Shown here: positions 44,619 through 53,797 of the stretch, piece by piece
How positions within the stretch are numbered: the stretch's first letter is position 1
How the letters are laid out: every line of letters starts with the position of its first letter
NCBI GenBank assembly: GCA_016710335.1
Contig: JADJXQ010000024.1
Location: 220,270 to 284,269, forward strand
DNA from: Rhodospirillales bacterium
Lineage (GTDB): Bacteria; Pseudomonadota; Alphaproteobacteria; Rhodospirillales; Defluviicoccaceae
Direction: 5' to 3'
Length of the DNA: 64,000 bases
The notes under the pieces: model-generated
Database searches by the model: none
Seen by the model: the letters and a program-made list of their open reading frames with translations, nothing else
Told to the model about the DNA's origin: nothing
Translations under genes and position numbers: made by a program

Positions 44619-45632
44619 ATGCCCAACCTCGATATCTTCAGCAACGATGCCTTCTCGGCGGTGCAGATGACCGCCGCCGTCGAGAAGGTTCCCTACCGCC
44701 CGCAGTTTCTCGGCGCGCTCAACATCTTCGAGCCGGTGCCGGTGCGGACGATCACGGTCGCCATCGAGAAGCGCGAGAACACGCTCGCGTTGATCCAGAC
44801 TTCGAACCGTGGTGCCCCGTTGGCCCAGCAGACCCTGGAAAAGCGCGACATCCGGGACTTCCGGACGGTCCGGGTCGCCAAAGGCGATACCCTCTACGCC
44901 GACGAGATCCAGAACATGCGCGCGTTCGGCTCCGAGACCGAGCTGCAGACGGTGCAGGCGGAGGTCGCCCGCCGCATGGGCCGGTTGCGCGAGGACATGG
45001 AGCTCACCCGCGAGAACATGCGCCTCGGCGCCGTGCAGGGCATCGTCACCGACGCCGACGGCTCGACCATCATCGACTGGTACGGTGCGTGGGGCCTGTC
45101 ACAGCCGGCCGAGATCAACTTCGCCCTCGACCAGGCCACCACCGACGTGCGCAAGAAGTGCGCCCAGGTGGTCCGCGCCATGGCCAAGGCGGCGAAGGGC
45201 GCCTGGACGCCCGGCACCCGGATCCACGCTCTCTGCGGCGACACCTTCTACGACGACCTGATCGGCCACGACAGCGTCAAGGAGACCTACCGCAACTGGG
45301 CGGCAGCTGCCGATCTCCGCCAGGACATGACCTACGAGTCGTTCCCGTTCGGCGGCATCGTCTTCCACAACTACCGCGGCACCGACGACGACACCACGAT
45401 CACCGTCGGCGCCGACAAGGCGAAGTTCTTCCCGGTCGGCGCACCGGGGATCTTCCAGGTGGCGCAGTCACCTGCCGAGTTCATCGACTTCGTCAACACG
45501 CCCGGCCGCGAGGTCTACGCGCTCACCATCCCCGACCGCGACCGCAACGCCTGGGTGCGGGTGGAGCTTTACGCCTATCCGCTGTTCGTCTGCACCCGGC
45601 CGGAGGTTCTGCAGCGGGCGAAGCGGGCGTAA
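44619..45632 (+). CDS. Major capsid protein (lambda gpE family)
   Basis: The product (337 aa) matches lambda-type major capsid proteins (TVAIEKRENTLALIQTSNRGAP, then RDFRTVRVAKGDTLYADEIQNMRAFG and the C-terminal HNYRG). The size is normal, and GGAGG precedes the start. This is the shell-forming gene of the element. Confidence 0.93.
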   Translation: MPNLDIFSNDAFSAVQMTAAVEKVPYRPQFLGALNIFEPVPVRTITVAIEKRENTLALIQTSNRGAPLAQQTLEKRDIRDFRTVRVAKGDTLYADEIQNMRAFGSETELQTVQAEVARRMGRLREDMELTRENMRLGAVQGIVTDADGSTIIDWYGAWGLSQPAEINFALDQATTDVRKKCAQVVRAMAKAAKGAWTPGTRIHALCGDTFYDDLIGHDSVKETYRNWAAAADLRQDMTYESFPFGGIVFHNYRGTDDDTTITVGADKAKFFPVGAPGIFQVAQSPAEFIDFVNTPGREVYALTIPDRDRNAWVRVELYAYPLFVCTRPEVLQRAKRA

Positions 45633-45647
45633 CCGGGCTGCACTTGG

Positions 45648-45953
45648 ATGTCGGTCTTTGCTGCCGCGGTCGATGCGCTGTTCGCCGACCCCAACATTGC
45701 GACGGAAGCCGTCTACACGCCCGCCGGCGGCGATCCGACGACGGTGCGGGTCGTCGCTCGGCGGCCCGAGGAGATCGCCGGTTTCGGCGACACCCGCATC
45801 CAAACGCCGACGGCGCTGTTCGACGTGCGGGTGTCGGAGATTGCGGCGCTGAGTCCGGGCCGGCGGCCGCAAGCTGCGCGGGCTGATCCGCCGGCGCGAT
45901 CGTGTCCGCTGGGCTTGTGGTTATGGCCGATGCTCACGCCTGGGACGTACTAA
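45648..45953 (+). CDS. Truncated head-tail attachment/connector protein
   Basis: Residues 1-68 (SVFAAAVDALFADPNIATEAVYT, then PTTVRVVARRPEEIAGFGDTRI and TPTALFDVRVSEIAALSPG) match the start of phage head-tail attachment proteins. After that the expected beta-rich end is missing and the frame reads PGRRPQAARADPP to a distant stop. Either a frameshift or the junction of the element is at about 45855. No further phage gene follows. Confidence 0.6.
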   Translation: MSVFAAAVDALFADPNIATEAVYTPAGGDPTTVRVVARRPEEIAGFGDTRIQTPTALFDVRVSEIAALSPGRRPQAARADPPARSCPLGLWLWPMLTPGTY

Positions 45954-45993
45954 ACGTTGAGCAAGCCGCTCAGAGGTGTATGAACGGCGATCG

Positions 45994-46007
45994 CCGCGCA
46001 TGCGCGG
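45994..46007. repeat. Perfect 14-bp palindrome at the element edge
   Basis: CCGCGCATGCGCGG reads the same on both strands and lies in the gene-free 45954-46158 spacer between the phage-like element and the metal island. It could be a fragment of a recombination site or a hairpin; nothing else in the spacer is recognisable. Confidence 0.35.
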
Positions 46008-46158
46008 TCTTGCCGCGTTATCAGCAATGTGAAGGCGATTATCGACAGGACCGCCACCGACAGGACGGCCGCTCCGGAAGTCCTGCAGACAACTGGGTTT
46101 CACCCGACGAGTTGCGAGGAGATCGACCCGGTCTGTGGTCGCACGGCGCATTGGTACG

Positions 46159-46503
46159 TTAGAGACGCATCGCCGCCATCCAGATCACGACGATTGCCAT
46201 GGCGAGCAGGAAGCCGCCGTTTACCAGCGCCCCGATGATCTCGGCCCGGTACCAGCCGAAGCTGCGGTCTTCGTCGGCAGGGCGCAGGGCGAGCCGGGCC
46301 GTGATCGCCACGAGGACCCCGCCCACGGCGGAGAAGGTGTGGAACGCATCCGAGATGACCGCGATCGACCCGGTCCAGAGGCCAATCCCCATCTCGATGA
46401 CGAAATAGATTCACGTAAGCCAGGCGGAGAACGCCATCCCGCGCCCGATCGACGGCATGTGGCCGGCATGGCCGTGCCTGCCGCCTCCTGCGTGGTCCGT
46501 CAT
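46159..46503 (-). pseudogene. Truncated cation diffusion facilitator (CDF) transporter
   Basis: From ATG 46503 the frame opens His-rich (HGHAGHMPSIGRGMAFSAWL), then meets an in-frame TGA at 46412-46414. It continues as YFVIEMGIGLWTGSIAVISDAFHTF, DRSFGWYRAEIIGALVNGG and VIWMAAMRL, then stops. These are the first helices of a CDF/CzcD-type metal exporter (normally about 300 residues), so both a nonsense lesion and loss of the C-terminal half are present. It closes the minus-strand metal array. Confidence 0.75.
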
Positions 46504-46550
46504 GGATCTGCTCCTTTCCTGACTGTCATTCCGTGCTCGCAACGACTGCT

Positions 46551-47900
46551 TCATCCGCCCTCGCGTTCGGCCTTCGGTCCCAGCCAGCGGGACAGGTAGA
46601 TCCGCTCGAAGCCGAACACGGCGCCGATCGCGATCGCGGCGTAAAGGACGATGGCGGGATCGCTCTGCAGCTTCATCGCCGTGAAGGCCGCAAGCACCAC
46701 GGCGTCGAAGGCCAGCGCCGCAAGCAGGACAGGGCTCGCAGCCCCGATCTCGCGCCGCCGGAAACGGAACACGCCCCAGTGGATGATCATGTCCATGACG
46801 AGATAGAAGAAGGCGCCCAGCGACGCGATGCGGCCGAGGTCGAAGAACACAGCCAGCGTTGAAGCGATGACGACGGTGTAGATCAACGTGTGGCGCTGGA
46901 TCGGACCCGACATACCGAAATGGCTATGCGGGATCATCTCCATGTCAGTCAGCATCGCCAGCATCCGCGATACGGCGAAGACGCTCGCCAGTATGCCCGA
47001 GGCGGTCGCGACCGCTGCGAGAAGGACCGTGAGGAGAAACCCCACCTGGCCGAGCGCGGGCTCGGCGGCCTCCGCAAGCGAATAGTCGCGCGCTTCAATG
47101 ATCTCGTCGATCGTCAGGCTCGATCCGACGCCGAAGGCAACGAGGAGATAGACGACGACGCAGAGCGCGATTGAGACCGTGATCGCCCGGCCCACATTGC
47201 GGCGCGGTTCGGTAATCTCGGCGCCGCTGTTGGTGATCGTGGTGAAGCCCTTGAAGGCGAGAATGGCGAGCGCCACCGAGGCGACGAATCCGGTCGCGGT
47301 GAACTCCCGGCCGCTCTCGGTGGCGGCGGCGAAGCCGAAGCCGCTCGACCACAGCGCCGCGATCCCGAAGAGCGCTATGCCGCCGATCTTGATCGCGGCC
47401 ATGACCAGGGAGAAGAGCCCGACCGACCGGTTGCCCGCGACGTTCACGAGGAAGGCGAACAGGATCACCGCGACGGCGAGCACCGGCACCAGCGGCCCGT
47501 CCGCTATGTCGAAGGGCTGCAGCACGTAGGTCGCGAAGGTTCTCGCTACGAGACTTTCGGCGATCACCATGCTGAGCGCCATCAGAAGCGCCGCCCCCGC
47601 TGCGATCGCTCCCAGCCCGTAGCACTTCTGCAGGATCATCGCGATCCCGCCCGAGGACGGCCACGTGTTCGACATACGGATGTAGCTGTAGGCGCTGAAG
47701 GCGGTGACCACGGCTCCGGCGATGAAGGCGAGCGGAAAGAGCGGGCCGGCGAGCTCGGCGATCTGGCCTGTGAGCGCGAAGATGCCCGCGCCGATCATCA
47801 CGCCGGTGCCCATCGCTACCGCGCCGCCGAGTGTTATCGAGTTCTTCCTGTAGGCGCCGTCGCTTTGGTCGTGCTGCAAACTTTTCAATTTTCCTTCCAT
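46551..47900 (-). CDS. APC superfamily amino-acid permease-like transporter
   Basis: The 449-residue protein has about 12 membrane helices. The N-terminal GTGVMIGAGIFALTGQIAELAGPLF is the APC substrate/ion-binding first helix, and FKGFTTITNSGAEITEPRRNVGRAI is typical. It lies in the metal island between the copper ATPase and the CDF fragment, but the transported compound cannot be told from sequence. The frame is intact. Confidence 0.85.
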   Translation of the reverse strand: MEGKLKSLQHDQSDGAYRKNSITLGGAVAMGTGVMIGAGIFALTGQIAELAGPLFPLAFIAGAVVTAFSAYSYIRMSNTWPSSGGIAMILQKCYGLGAIAAGAALLMALSMVIAESLVARTFATYVLQPFDIADGPLVPVLAVAVILFAFLVNVAGNRSVGLFSLVMAAIKIGGIALFGIAALWSSGFGFAAATESGREFTATGFVASVALAILAFKGFTTITNSGAEITEPRRNVGRAITVSIALCVVVYLLVAFGVGSSLTIDEIIEARDYSLAEAAEPALGQVGFLLTVLLAAVATASGILASVFAVSRMLAMLTDMEMIPHSHFGMSGPIQRHTLIYTVVIASTLAVFFDLGRIASLGAFFYLVMDMIIHWGVFRFRRREIGAASPVLLAALAFDAVVLAAFTAMKLQSDPAIVLYAAIAIGAVFGFERIYLSRWLGPKAEREGG

Positions 47901-48012
47901 TGCTTCATTATTGGTCGCGCGATGGCGGCGGCCGGGCGGTCCTGCGGAGGCGTTGCCGTAACCTGATCCCGTTGACGCGCAACGCCTCGCGGATTCAGGG
48001 CGCTCCCTTTCA

Positions 48013-50391
48013 TCAGATCTTCGTGCCCCGTAGTCTCAGCGCATTCAGCACTACCGAGATCGAGGAGGCGCTCATCGCGAAGGCGGCGAATATCGGGCCG
48101 ATCAGGATGCCGAAGAACGGGTAGAGCACGCCCGCCGCGACCGGCACGCCGAAGGCGTTGTAGATCAGCGCGAAGAACAGGTTTTGGCGGATGTTGCGCA
48201 TCGTGACGCGCACCAGGCGCCGGGCCCGCACGATCCCGTCGAGATTGCCCTTGACGAGGGTGAATCCGGCGCTTTCGATCGCCACGTCCGCACCCGTCCC
48301 CATGGCGATGCCGACATCGGCCTGCGCCAGCGCGGGCGCGTCGTTCACGCCGTCGCCGGCCATCGCCACCTTGTGGCCCTCGGCCTGCAGTTCCTTGATG
48401 ATCCGCGCCTTGTCCTCGGGCAGCACCTCGGCGCGTATCTCGTCGATGCCGAGCCGCCCGGCCACCGCCTTCGCCGTGCGCTCGTTGTCGCCGGTGGCCA
48501 TGATAATGCGGAAGCCGAGCCGGTGCAGTTCCTTCAGCGCGGCCGGCGTTGTTTCCTTGATCGGGTCGGCGACGCTGATCAGACCGGCGACCTTGCCCTC
48601 GACCACCACGAACATCACGGTCTCGCCCTGGTCGCGGCGCTCGTTGGCCGTCTCCCCGATATTGCCGGCGTCGATGCCGAGATCGGCGACCATCCGCGCA
48701 TTGCCGAGCGCCACGGCCTTGCCGTCGACGCGGCCCTTCACACCCTTGCCGGTCACCGCCTCGAACTCCTCGGCCTCGGCCATGTCCACGCCGCGCTCCT
48801 CGGCACCGCGCACGATCGCTTCGGCCAGCGGATGCTCCGAGCCGCGTTCGAGCGACGCGGCGAGGCGCAGCACCTCGGCCTCGTCGTGGCCGTCCTCGGG
48901 GAGGACGCCCACGAGCTTCGGCTTGCCCTCGGTCAGCGTGCCCGTCTTGTCCACGATCAGCGTGTCGACCTTCTCGAACCGCTCCAGCGCCTCGGCGTTC
49001 TTGATCAGGACGCCGGCCTGCGCGCCGCGCCCCGTCGCCGTCATGATCGACATCGGCGTGGCGAGGCCGAGCGCGCAGGGGCAGGCGATGATCAGTACCG
49101 CCACCGCCGAGACGAGCGCGTAGCTCAGAGCCGGGTCCGGTCCCCAAATCGCCCAGGAGATGAAGGACAGGATCGCGACTCCGATCACCGCCGGCACGAA
49201 GTAGCCCGCCACCCTGTCGGCGTATTTCTGGATCGGCGCGCGCGAGCGCTGCGCATTGGCCACCATCTCGACGATCTGGGACAGCATCGTGTCGGCGCCG
49301 ACGCGGGTCGCCTCCATCACGAGGCTGCCGGTGCCGTTGATCGTGGCCCCCGTGACCGGATCGCCCGCGACCTTCTCGACCGGGACGGGTTCACCCGTGA
49401 TCATGCTCTCGTCGACCGAGGAGCGCCCGTCCACCACAATGCCGTCGACCGGCACCTTGTCGCCGGGGCGCACGCGCAGCCGGTCGCCGATCTGCACCTC
49501 CTCCAGCGGGACCTCTTCCTCGCTGCCGTCTTCGCGGATTACTCGTGCGGTCTTGGCCGCCATGTCGAGAAGCGCGCGGATCGCTTTGCCGGTGCCCTCG
49601 CGGGCGCGCAGCTCCATCACCTGGCCCAGAAGCACGAGCGTCACGATCACTGCCGCGGCCTCGAAATAGACGCCGACCTGCCCGGTTTCGGGGTCGCGAA
49701 AGCCTTCCGGAAAGAGGCCCGGCACGATCACCGCGACCATCGAGAAAGCGTAGGCCGCCGCCACGCCCATGCCGATCAAAGAGAACATGTTGAGGTTCAT
49801 TGTGCGGAACGAGTTCCAGCCACGCACTAAGAACGGCCAGCCCGACCATAGGATCACCGGCGAGGCCAGCACGACCTCGATCCAGAGCGCGGTGCGCTCG
49901 CCAAAAAACTCGCGAATCTGCGGCAGACCGACAAAGGGGCTCATCGTGAGCACCAGCAGTAGAACGGTCAGCGCCGCGCCAACCCAGAACCGCCGGGTGA
50001 AATCGACCAGCTCGGGGTTCGGTTCGCCCCCGGCCATCGCCGCCGATTCGAGCTCAAGCCCCATCCCGCAAAGCGGGCAGGAGCCGGGTTCGGTCTGCCG
50101 CACCTCCGGGTGCATCGGGCAGGTATAGACCGCCTCTGACCAGCCCGAAGGCACCTTGTCGTATTTGCCGCCGTCGGACGGCGCCCTTTTCCCGTGATGG
50201 GTGTGAGCCTGATGGTCGTGGCCGCAACGACCATGGTCCGCGCCATGCGCGCCGGCCTCGCCCTCGGGAACCAGGAACATCCCGCATTTGGGACATTTAC
50301 CAGGGCCGCCGTGGCGCACCTCGGGATGCATCGGGCAGGTATGGACCGCCGCTTCCGAGGCAGAGGCCGCATGCTGTCGTCGATCATTCAT
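48013..50391 (-). CDS. copA: Copper-translocating P-type ATPase with two Cys-Cys-Met metal-binding motifs
   Basis: The protein (~792 aa) exports copper from the cytoplasm. Two TCPMHPEV...CPxCGM repeats at residues ~17 and ~90, joined by a His-rich linker (GRCGHDHQAHTHHGKR), replace the usual HMA domain. The transport motif is IACPCALGLATP, the phosphorylated Asp is in VDKTGTLTEG, and TGEP, SEHPLA and GDGVNDAPAL are present. ATG 50391 follows GAGG; the frame extends upstream to 50499 without support. It belongs to the minus-strand copper array. Confidence 0.9.
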   Translation of the reverse strand: MNDRRQHAASASEAAVHTCPMHPEVRHGGPGKCPKCGMFLVPEGEAGAHGADHGRCGHDHQAHTHHGKRAPSDGGKYDKVPSGWSEAVYTCPMHPEVRQTEPGSCPLCGMGLELESAAMAGGEPNPELVDFTRRFWVGAALTVLLLVLTMSPFVGLPQIREFFGERTALWIEVVLASPVILWSGWPFLVRGWNSFRTMNLNMFSLIGMGVAAAYAFSMVAVIVPGLFPEGFRDPETGQVGVYFEAAAVIVTLVLLGQVMELRAREGTGKAIRALLDMAAKTARVIREDGSEEEVPLEEVQIGDRLRVRPGDKVPVDGIVVDGRSSVDESMITGEPVPVEKVAGDPVTGATINGTGSLVMEATRVGADTMLSQIVEMVANAQRSRAPIQKYADRVAGYFVPAVIGVAILSFISWAIWGPDPALSYALVSAVAVLIIACPCALGLATPMSIMTATGRGAQAGVLIKNAEALERFEKVDTLIVDKTGTLTEGKPKLVGVLPEDGHDEAEVLRLAASLERGSEHPLAEAIVRGAEERGVDMAEAEEFEAVTGKGVKGRVDGKAVALGNARMVADLGIDAGNIGETANERRDQGETVMFVVVEGKVAGLISVADPIKETTPAALKELHRLGFRIIMATGDNERTAKAVAGRLGIDEIRAEVLPEDKARIIKELQAEGHKVAMAGDGVNDAPALAQADVGIAMGTGADVAIESAGFTLVKGNLDGIVRARRLVRVTMRNIRQNLFFALIYNAFGVPVAAGVLYPFFGILIGPIFAAFAMSASSISVVLNALRLRGTKI

Positions 50392-50438
50392 ATCGCAAAC
50401 CTCGCTTGTCTGTGCGCCGTCCGGTAACCGTCGGGCGG

Positions 50439-51246
50439 TCAAGGGGATGCGGCGGGCGGAGAGCGGAACTCCGATCCTGCCGCCGATGTACGCGTGCACC
50501 GCCGCTCATGCCGATTCACCCCTAATCTATGCCACTGGACGACTTTGACGCCGAGCGGGATGAGGGTCAGCCCTCCTAGGATAACGACTGCAATCATGAT
50601 CCACGACGTGTTTGCAGACGCCAGTTCGCCCCCGAAATGAGCGAGCAGAAAGCTGGCGGGCACGATGCCGGCAAGGGTGGCCAATGCGAAGCGCCATGGG
50701 GACAAACAGGTCAACCCGGCGGCATAGCTGACCAGGTCGAACGACAGGAACGGCAGCAGGCGGGTCACGAAGACAATCGCCATCATCAAGTTCTGGGAGC
50801 CGAGAAACCCGAACGACAGGCGGTCGCCGAACCACTGCTTGAGAACCTCGTACCCGAGCACACGCGCCAAGCCAAAGGCCAGGAGCGCGCCCAACTCCGC
50901 CCCGATCAGGACATAGACCGTGCCCCAGGTGTGCCCGTAAGCGTATCCGGCGGCGAGCGCGATCGGCGCGCTGGGGATCGGGCTCATGACGATGGCTGTG
51001 GTCATGAGGCCCGATGATCGCGAGCGGACCCCACGCACCGAGACGGATGATTCCATCGCGAAGAGCCTCTCCCTCCGAGATCCGGTCGAGCACACCTGCC
51101 TCCGAGAGAAACGCGTAGGACCCGCCGATCAGGATCGCGAGCACGCCGGCGGCGACAAGCTTGACATAGGCGCGTCTGATCCGGGACGCGCCGTCGGAAG
51201 CGCCTTCCAGATCACGCAATGGGCCCAAAAGCTTCACCGTCTGCAA
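50439..51246 (-). CDS. TVP38/TMEM64 family membrane protein, with a frameshift
   Basis: The N-terminal part (KLVAAGVLAILIGGSYAFLSEAG) and the C-terminal part (TTAIVMSPIPSAPIALAAGYAYGHTWG, FVTRLLPFLSFDLVSYAAGL) lie in different frames. Removing one G from ATCGGGCCTC near 51013 joins them, giving a normal ~268-residue DedA/SNARE-associated protein. The role in metal islands is unclear. The lesion may be a consensus error. Confidence 0.75.
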
Positions 51247-51286
51247 ACCGTCGGTAGGCGGGCATTAACGGGGGTCCAAACCGCTT

Positions 51287-51700
51287 TCACTTCTCGAGAA
51301 ATCGACGCCGCTCCTCGTAGTCTTCTTTGTCGATCTCGCCCCGGGCGAAACGCTCCTTGAGGATATCGACAGCGCTTCTCCCGGAGCTTGACGATCCGCC
51401 CTGGCTCTGGCTGGTACCGCCGAGCCAGCGGACGAGAAACACGACAAGGACCACGACAGCGGCAATGAAGAGGAGCATCATGATGGGTCCGAGAATCATC
51501 CCGTACCAGCCTCCGTCCCACATCATGTGTGGCCCATAGTCGCCCCGTTGCTGCCCGGCCCGGACGAGGGACGGCGCAATCATCGCCGCCGCCGTCGTTG
51601 CCGCCGCGATGCCCAGCCGTTTAGAGGCATTCGCCTCGGTGACCCATAGGGCCGGCAGCTTGAGTGGTTTTGTCGCGATCCTGCCCATTTCACGCCTCAT
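51287..51700 (-). CDS. SHOCT-domain membrane protein
   Basis: From ATG 51700 (GGGAGG upstream), the 137-residue product has a hydrophobic leader, a central helix (MILGPIMMLLFIAAVVVLVVFLV) and a C-terminal SHOCT motif (DILKERFARGEIDKEDYEERRRFLEK). Small SHOCT membrane proteins are common in copper and silver islands; their function is unknown. Confidence 0.8.
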   Translation of the reverse strand: MRREMGRIATKPLKLPALWVTEANASKRLGIAAATTAAAMIAPSLVRAGQQRGDYGPHMMWDGGWYGMILGPIMMLLFIAAVVVLVVFLVRWLGGTSQSQGGSSSSGRSAVDILKERFARGEIDKEDYEERRRFLEK

Positions 51701-51805
51701 TGCTTTCCTCCCAATCGGCGGTCCGTGGCTTTGGCGATCTGCACCGCTCGATCCGGGAAACCGTTCGGACGTGGCGTCATATGATCGCCGAGCCATCGAC
51801 ATGCC

Positions 51806-52192
51806 CTACAACGCTTCGACAACTCCTTGGAGCGCCCGTCGGACATCCTCGGCGATGGCGCCCAACTCCGGATTATCGACGGCCTGCATGGACGCGGCGG
51901 GATCGACGGCGGAAACTTCGACCGCGCCATCCCCAGTCTGCTGAACGATGACGTTGCAGGGCAACATGGTTCCAATCTTGTCCTCCGCCAGTAACGCCTT
52001 ATGCGCGAATTCAGGATTGCACGCGCCGAGGATCGTGTAGGGGCGGAGGTCGACGTCCAGCTTCTTCTTTAGTGTGGCCCTGACGTCAATCGTGGTCAGT
52101 ACGCCAAAACCCTTTTCCTGCAGTGCCGACGTCATTTTGTCGATCGCCTCCTCGAAGGTAATCGACACGGTCTTGCTGAAGTAATAGGTCAC
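51806..52192 (-). CDS. DUF302 domain protein
   Basis: The 128-residue product (SKTVSITFEEAIDKMTSALQEKGFGVLTTIDV, then GACNPEFAHKALLAEDKIGTMLPCNVIV) matches DUF302, a small fold often found beside sulfur- and metal-response genes. The two Cys residues in GACNP and LPCN are conserved. It lies in the minus-strand metal array. Confidence 0.88.
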   Translation of the reverse strand: MTYYFSKTVSITFEEAIDKMTSALQEKGFGVLTTIDVRATLKKKLDVDLRPYTILGACNPEFAHKALLAEDKIGTMLPCNVIVQQTGDGAVEVSAVDPAASMQAVDNPELGAIAEDVRRALQGVVEAL

Positions 52193-52290
52193 TCTTTTTT
52201 CTCCCTATCCTGATTGGCCCTGACAAGCTGCCGAGAGCCTGCATTCGGTGCAGCCCGACACGAAGATCATTGGCAGCCGATCACCGGGTT

Positions 52291-53331
52291 TCATTTTTGC
52301 CCTTTGCCTTTTTCGCCGTCCTGTCGCTGCGGACCGGGGCAGCAAGGCGCTAAACGGCTGACGACGGCCATCTGGCGGGCATTGCCGCGGATCGCAATCT
52401 CGCCGAGGAGGGCGAGAGTTTTTTGATCGACGACCCAGATCCCGGGCTCCTTGCTGCTCGACACGTAGACCTTGCCCGTTCCCGCGATCGTCTCGAGGTG
52501 GTAGGGCGACGGCGACAGGGCCAACTCGCGCAGCTCTCCGGTCTCGGGATCAAGAGCGACGAGCTTGTCGTCCGTCTTGCTCGAAATGAACAGCGTTGTT
52601 CCGCCGTCAGAAGCGCCGAGGCCGTGCAACGCCTTGCCGATCTTGAACGCTTCCTTGTTGGTGCCGTCTGCGAGCGAAATGGGCGAGACCATGCCGGCCC
52701 GAGGGTTGATTGCGAACAGCGTTGTCTCGTCCTTTGGACAGGGCCAGGTGCTCCGGGCCGGCCCCGCCGTCCACTGAGCGTGTCACCTGCCAGGTGCTCA
52801 GGTCGATCTCGCTGATCGTGCCGTCGCCGCTGTTGCTGACGTAAGCCTGTTTCCCATCCCTGGAGATGACCGTGTAGTTGGGGGCCGGGCCGGTCGCGAT
52901 GGTCAGGCCCCACGGTTGGTGTTCAGGTCGACGACGCTCACGTATCCACGGGTGGAATGGGTGGAAATGACATATCCGCCATCGGGCGTGATCGCCTGAT
53001 GGTGCGTCATTCCGGCGACGGGAATGGTCAGCATGACGTGGTCGTGGTCCGGGTGGACCAGGGCGAGCCGGCTGTTCGGCGCGCCGGGGTCGGCCTGGTC
53101 CTGCGGCGTCTCCTTCAGGCTGCCGGCGACGAGGTATTCGCCGTCCGGCGTGGCCACCAGACCGTGGGGGTTTGCGATGCCGGGCAAGCTGTTGACGACC
53201 GTATCGGTTGCCGCGTCGATGACCAGCACTTCGTTGGCCGAACCGTCGGTCACATACACGAGCGGCTCGGCTGTCGCCGGTGTGCTCAGGAGAACCGCAA
53301 GCGCTCCCGCTATCGTCCATTTTTCAAGCAT
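52291..53331 (-). pseudogene. YncE-like beta-propeller protein, two frameshifts
   Basis: From ATG 53331 there is a signal peptide (WTIAGALAVLLSTPATA) and propeller blades (VYVTDGSANEVLVIDAATDTVV, GLVATPDGEYLVAG, HHQAITPDGGYVIS). The frame breaks near 52915 and again at 52731-52736, where one G in AAAGGACG is extra, and continues as AYVSNSGDGTISEIDL and LFISSKTDDKLVALDPETGEL. Repaired, it is a ~346-residue secreted propeller. Such proteins occur in copper and cytochrome islands. It starts inside an IS256 remnant. Confidence 0.7.
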
Positions 53332-53411
53332 GTTCGCTCGATGGCGGCGGCGACCATGGCCTGCTGCGACGGGCCGACGTGGGCGAGTGCGTTCCTCATG
53401 AAGTGGACCAT
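53310..53411 (-). mobile_element. IS256-family transposase remnant
   Basis: Reading MVHFMRNALAHVGPSQQAMVAAAIERT, this short frame matches the VHFMRNALAHV stretch of IS256/Mutator transposases. Nothing else of the element remains. It separates the truncated Rieske gene from the propeller gene, so an insertion and deletion probably removed the Rieske C-terminus. Confidence 0.6.
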
Positions 53412-53412
53412 C

Positions 53413-53658
53413 GACAAACACCGGCTTGCCCCGCCAGACAACCGTCACCCTCTGTCCCAGGTCGATCGGCTTCAGATCGAGGTCCGAGGTTGCGACCGCT
53501 AGAACGTCCTTCGCCGGGTTCATGCTGTCGATGAATGGCCATACCGCGATGGCCGTACCGGCCGTGGCAACCGTAGCCGTGGCGATTAAAAGGAAATCCC
53601 GACGTTTTTGGTCCGCGTGAGACCCGACCGTCTGATTCGCGTCGGTAATAGAAGACAT
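53413..53658 (-). pseudogene. petA: Truncated ubiquinol-cytochrome c reductase Rieske subunit (PetA-like)
   Basis: The first ~82 residues (RRDFLLIATATVATAGTAIAVW with a Tat-like Arg pair, then DLDLKPIDLGQRVTVVWRGKPVFV) match the N-terminus of PetA. The cluster-binding domain (CTHLGC and CPCHGS) is missing. The frame runs into an IS256 remnant right after GKPVFV. It has a promoter-like upstream region shared with the Met-rich gene (see 53738-53780). Function is lost in this copy. Confidence 0.7.
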
Positions 53659-53737
53659 CGTCTCCGCTTTCGATTGCGGCAAACTGCGGGTTCCTGGGCT
53701 CCCTCAACGGTCGCCTGATGCTGATAGAAGCGGAGAC

Positions 53738-53780
53738 CTGTTGCTGAAGTTTGCCGAACCGAGCCCCTTTTTGTGACAAA
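53738..53780. promoter_or_regulatory. Conserved promoter element upstream of the Rieske-like gene
   Basis: CTGTTGCTGAAGTTT (53738-53752) and TTTGTGACAAA (53770-53780) are separated by 17-18 bases. The same pair is upstream of the Met-rich gene at 57479-57518. The identical layout at two promoters of the island suggests a shared activator site. Confidence 0.55.
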
Positions 53781-53797
53781 CGTTGCCAAGCGCCGGC

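Noticed and set aside
46400..46420. In-frame TGA in the CDF fragment as a possible selenocysteine codon
   Set aside because: The position is not catalytic in CDF proteins, no SECIS-like stem is evident, and the gene is truncated anyway.
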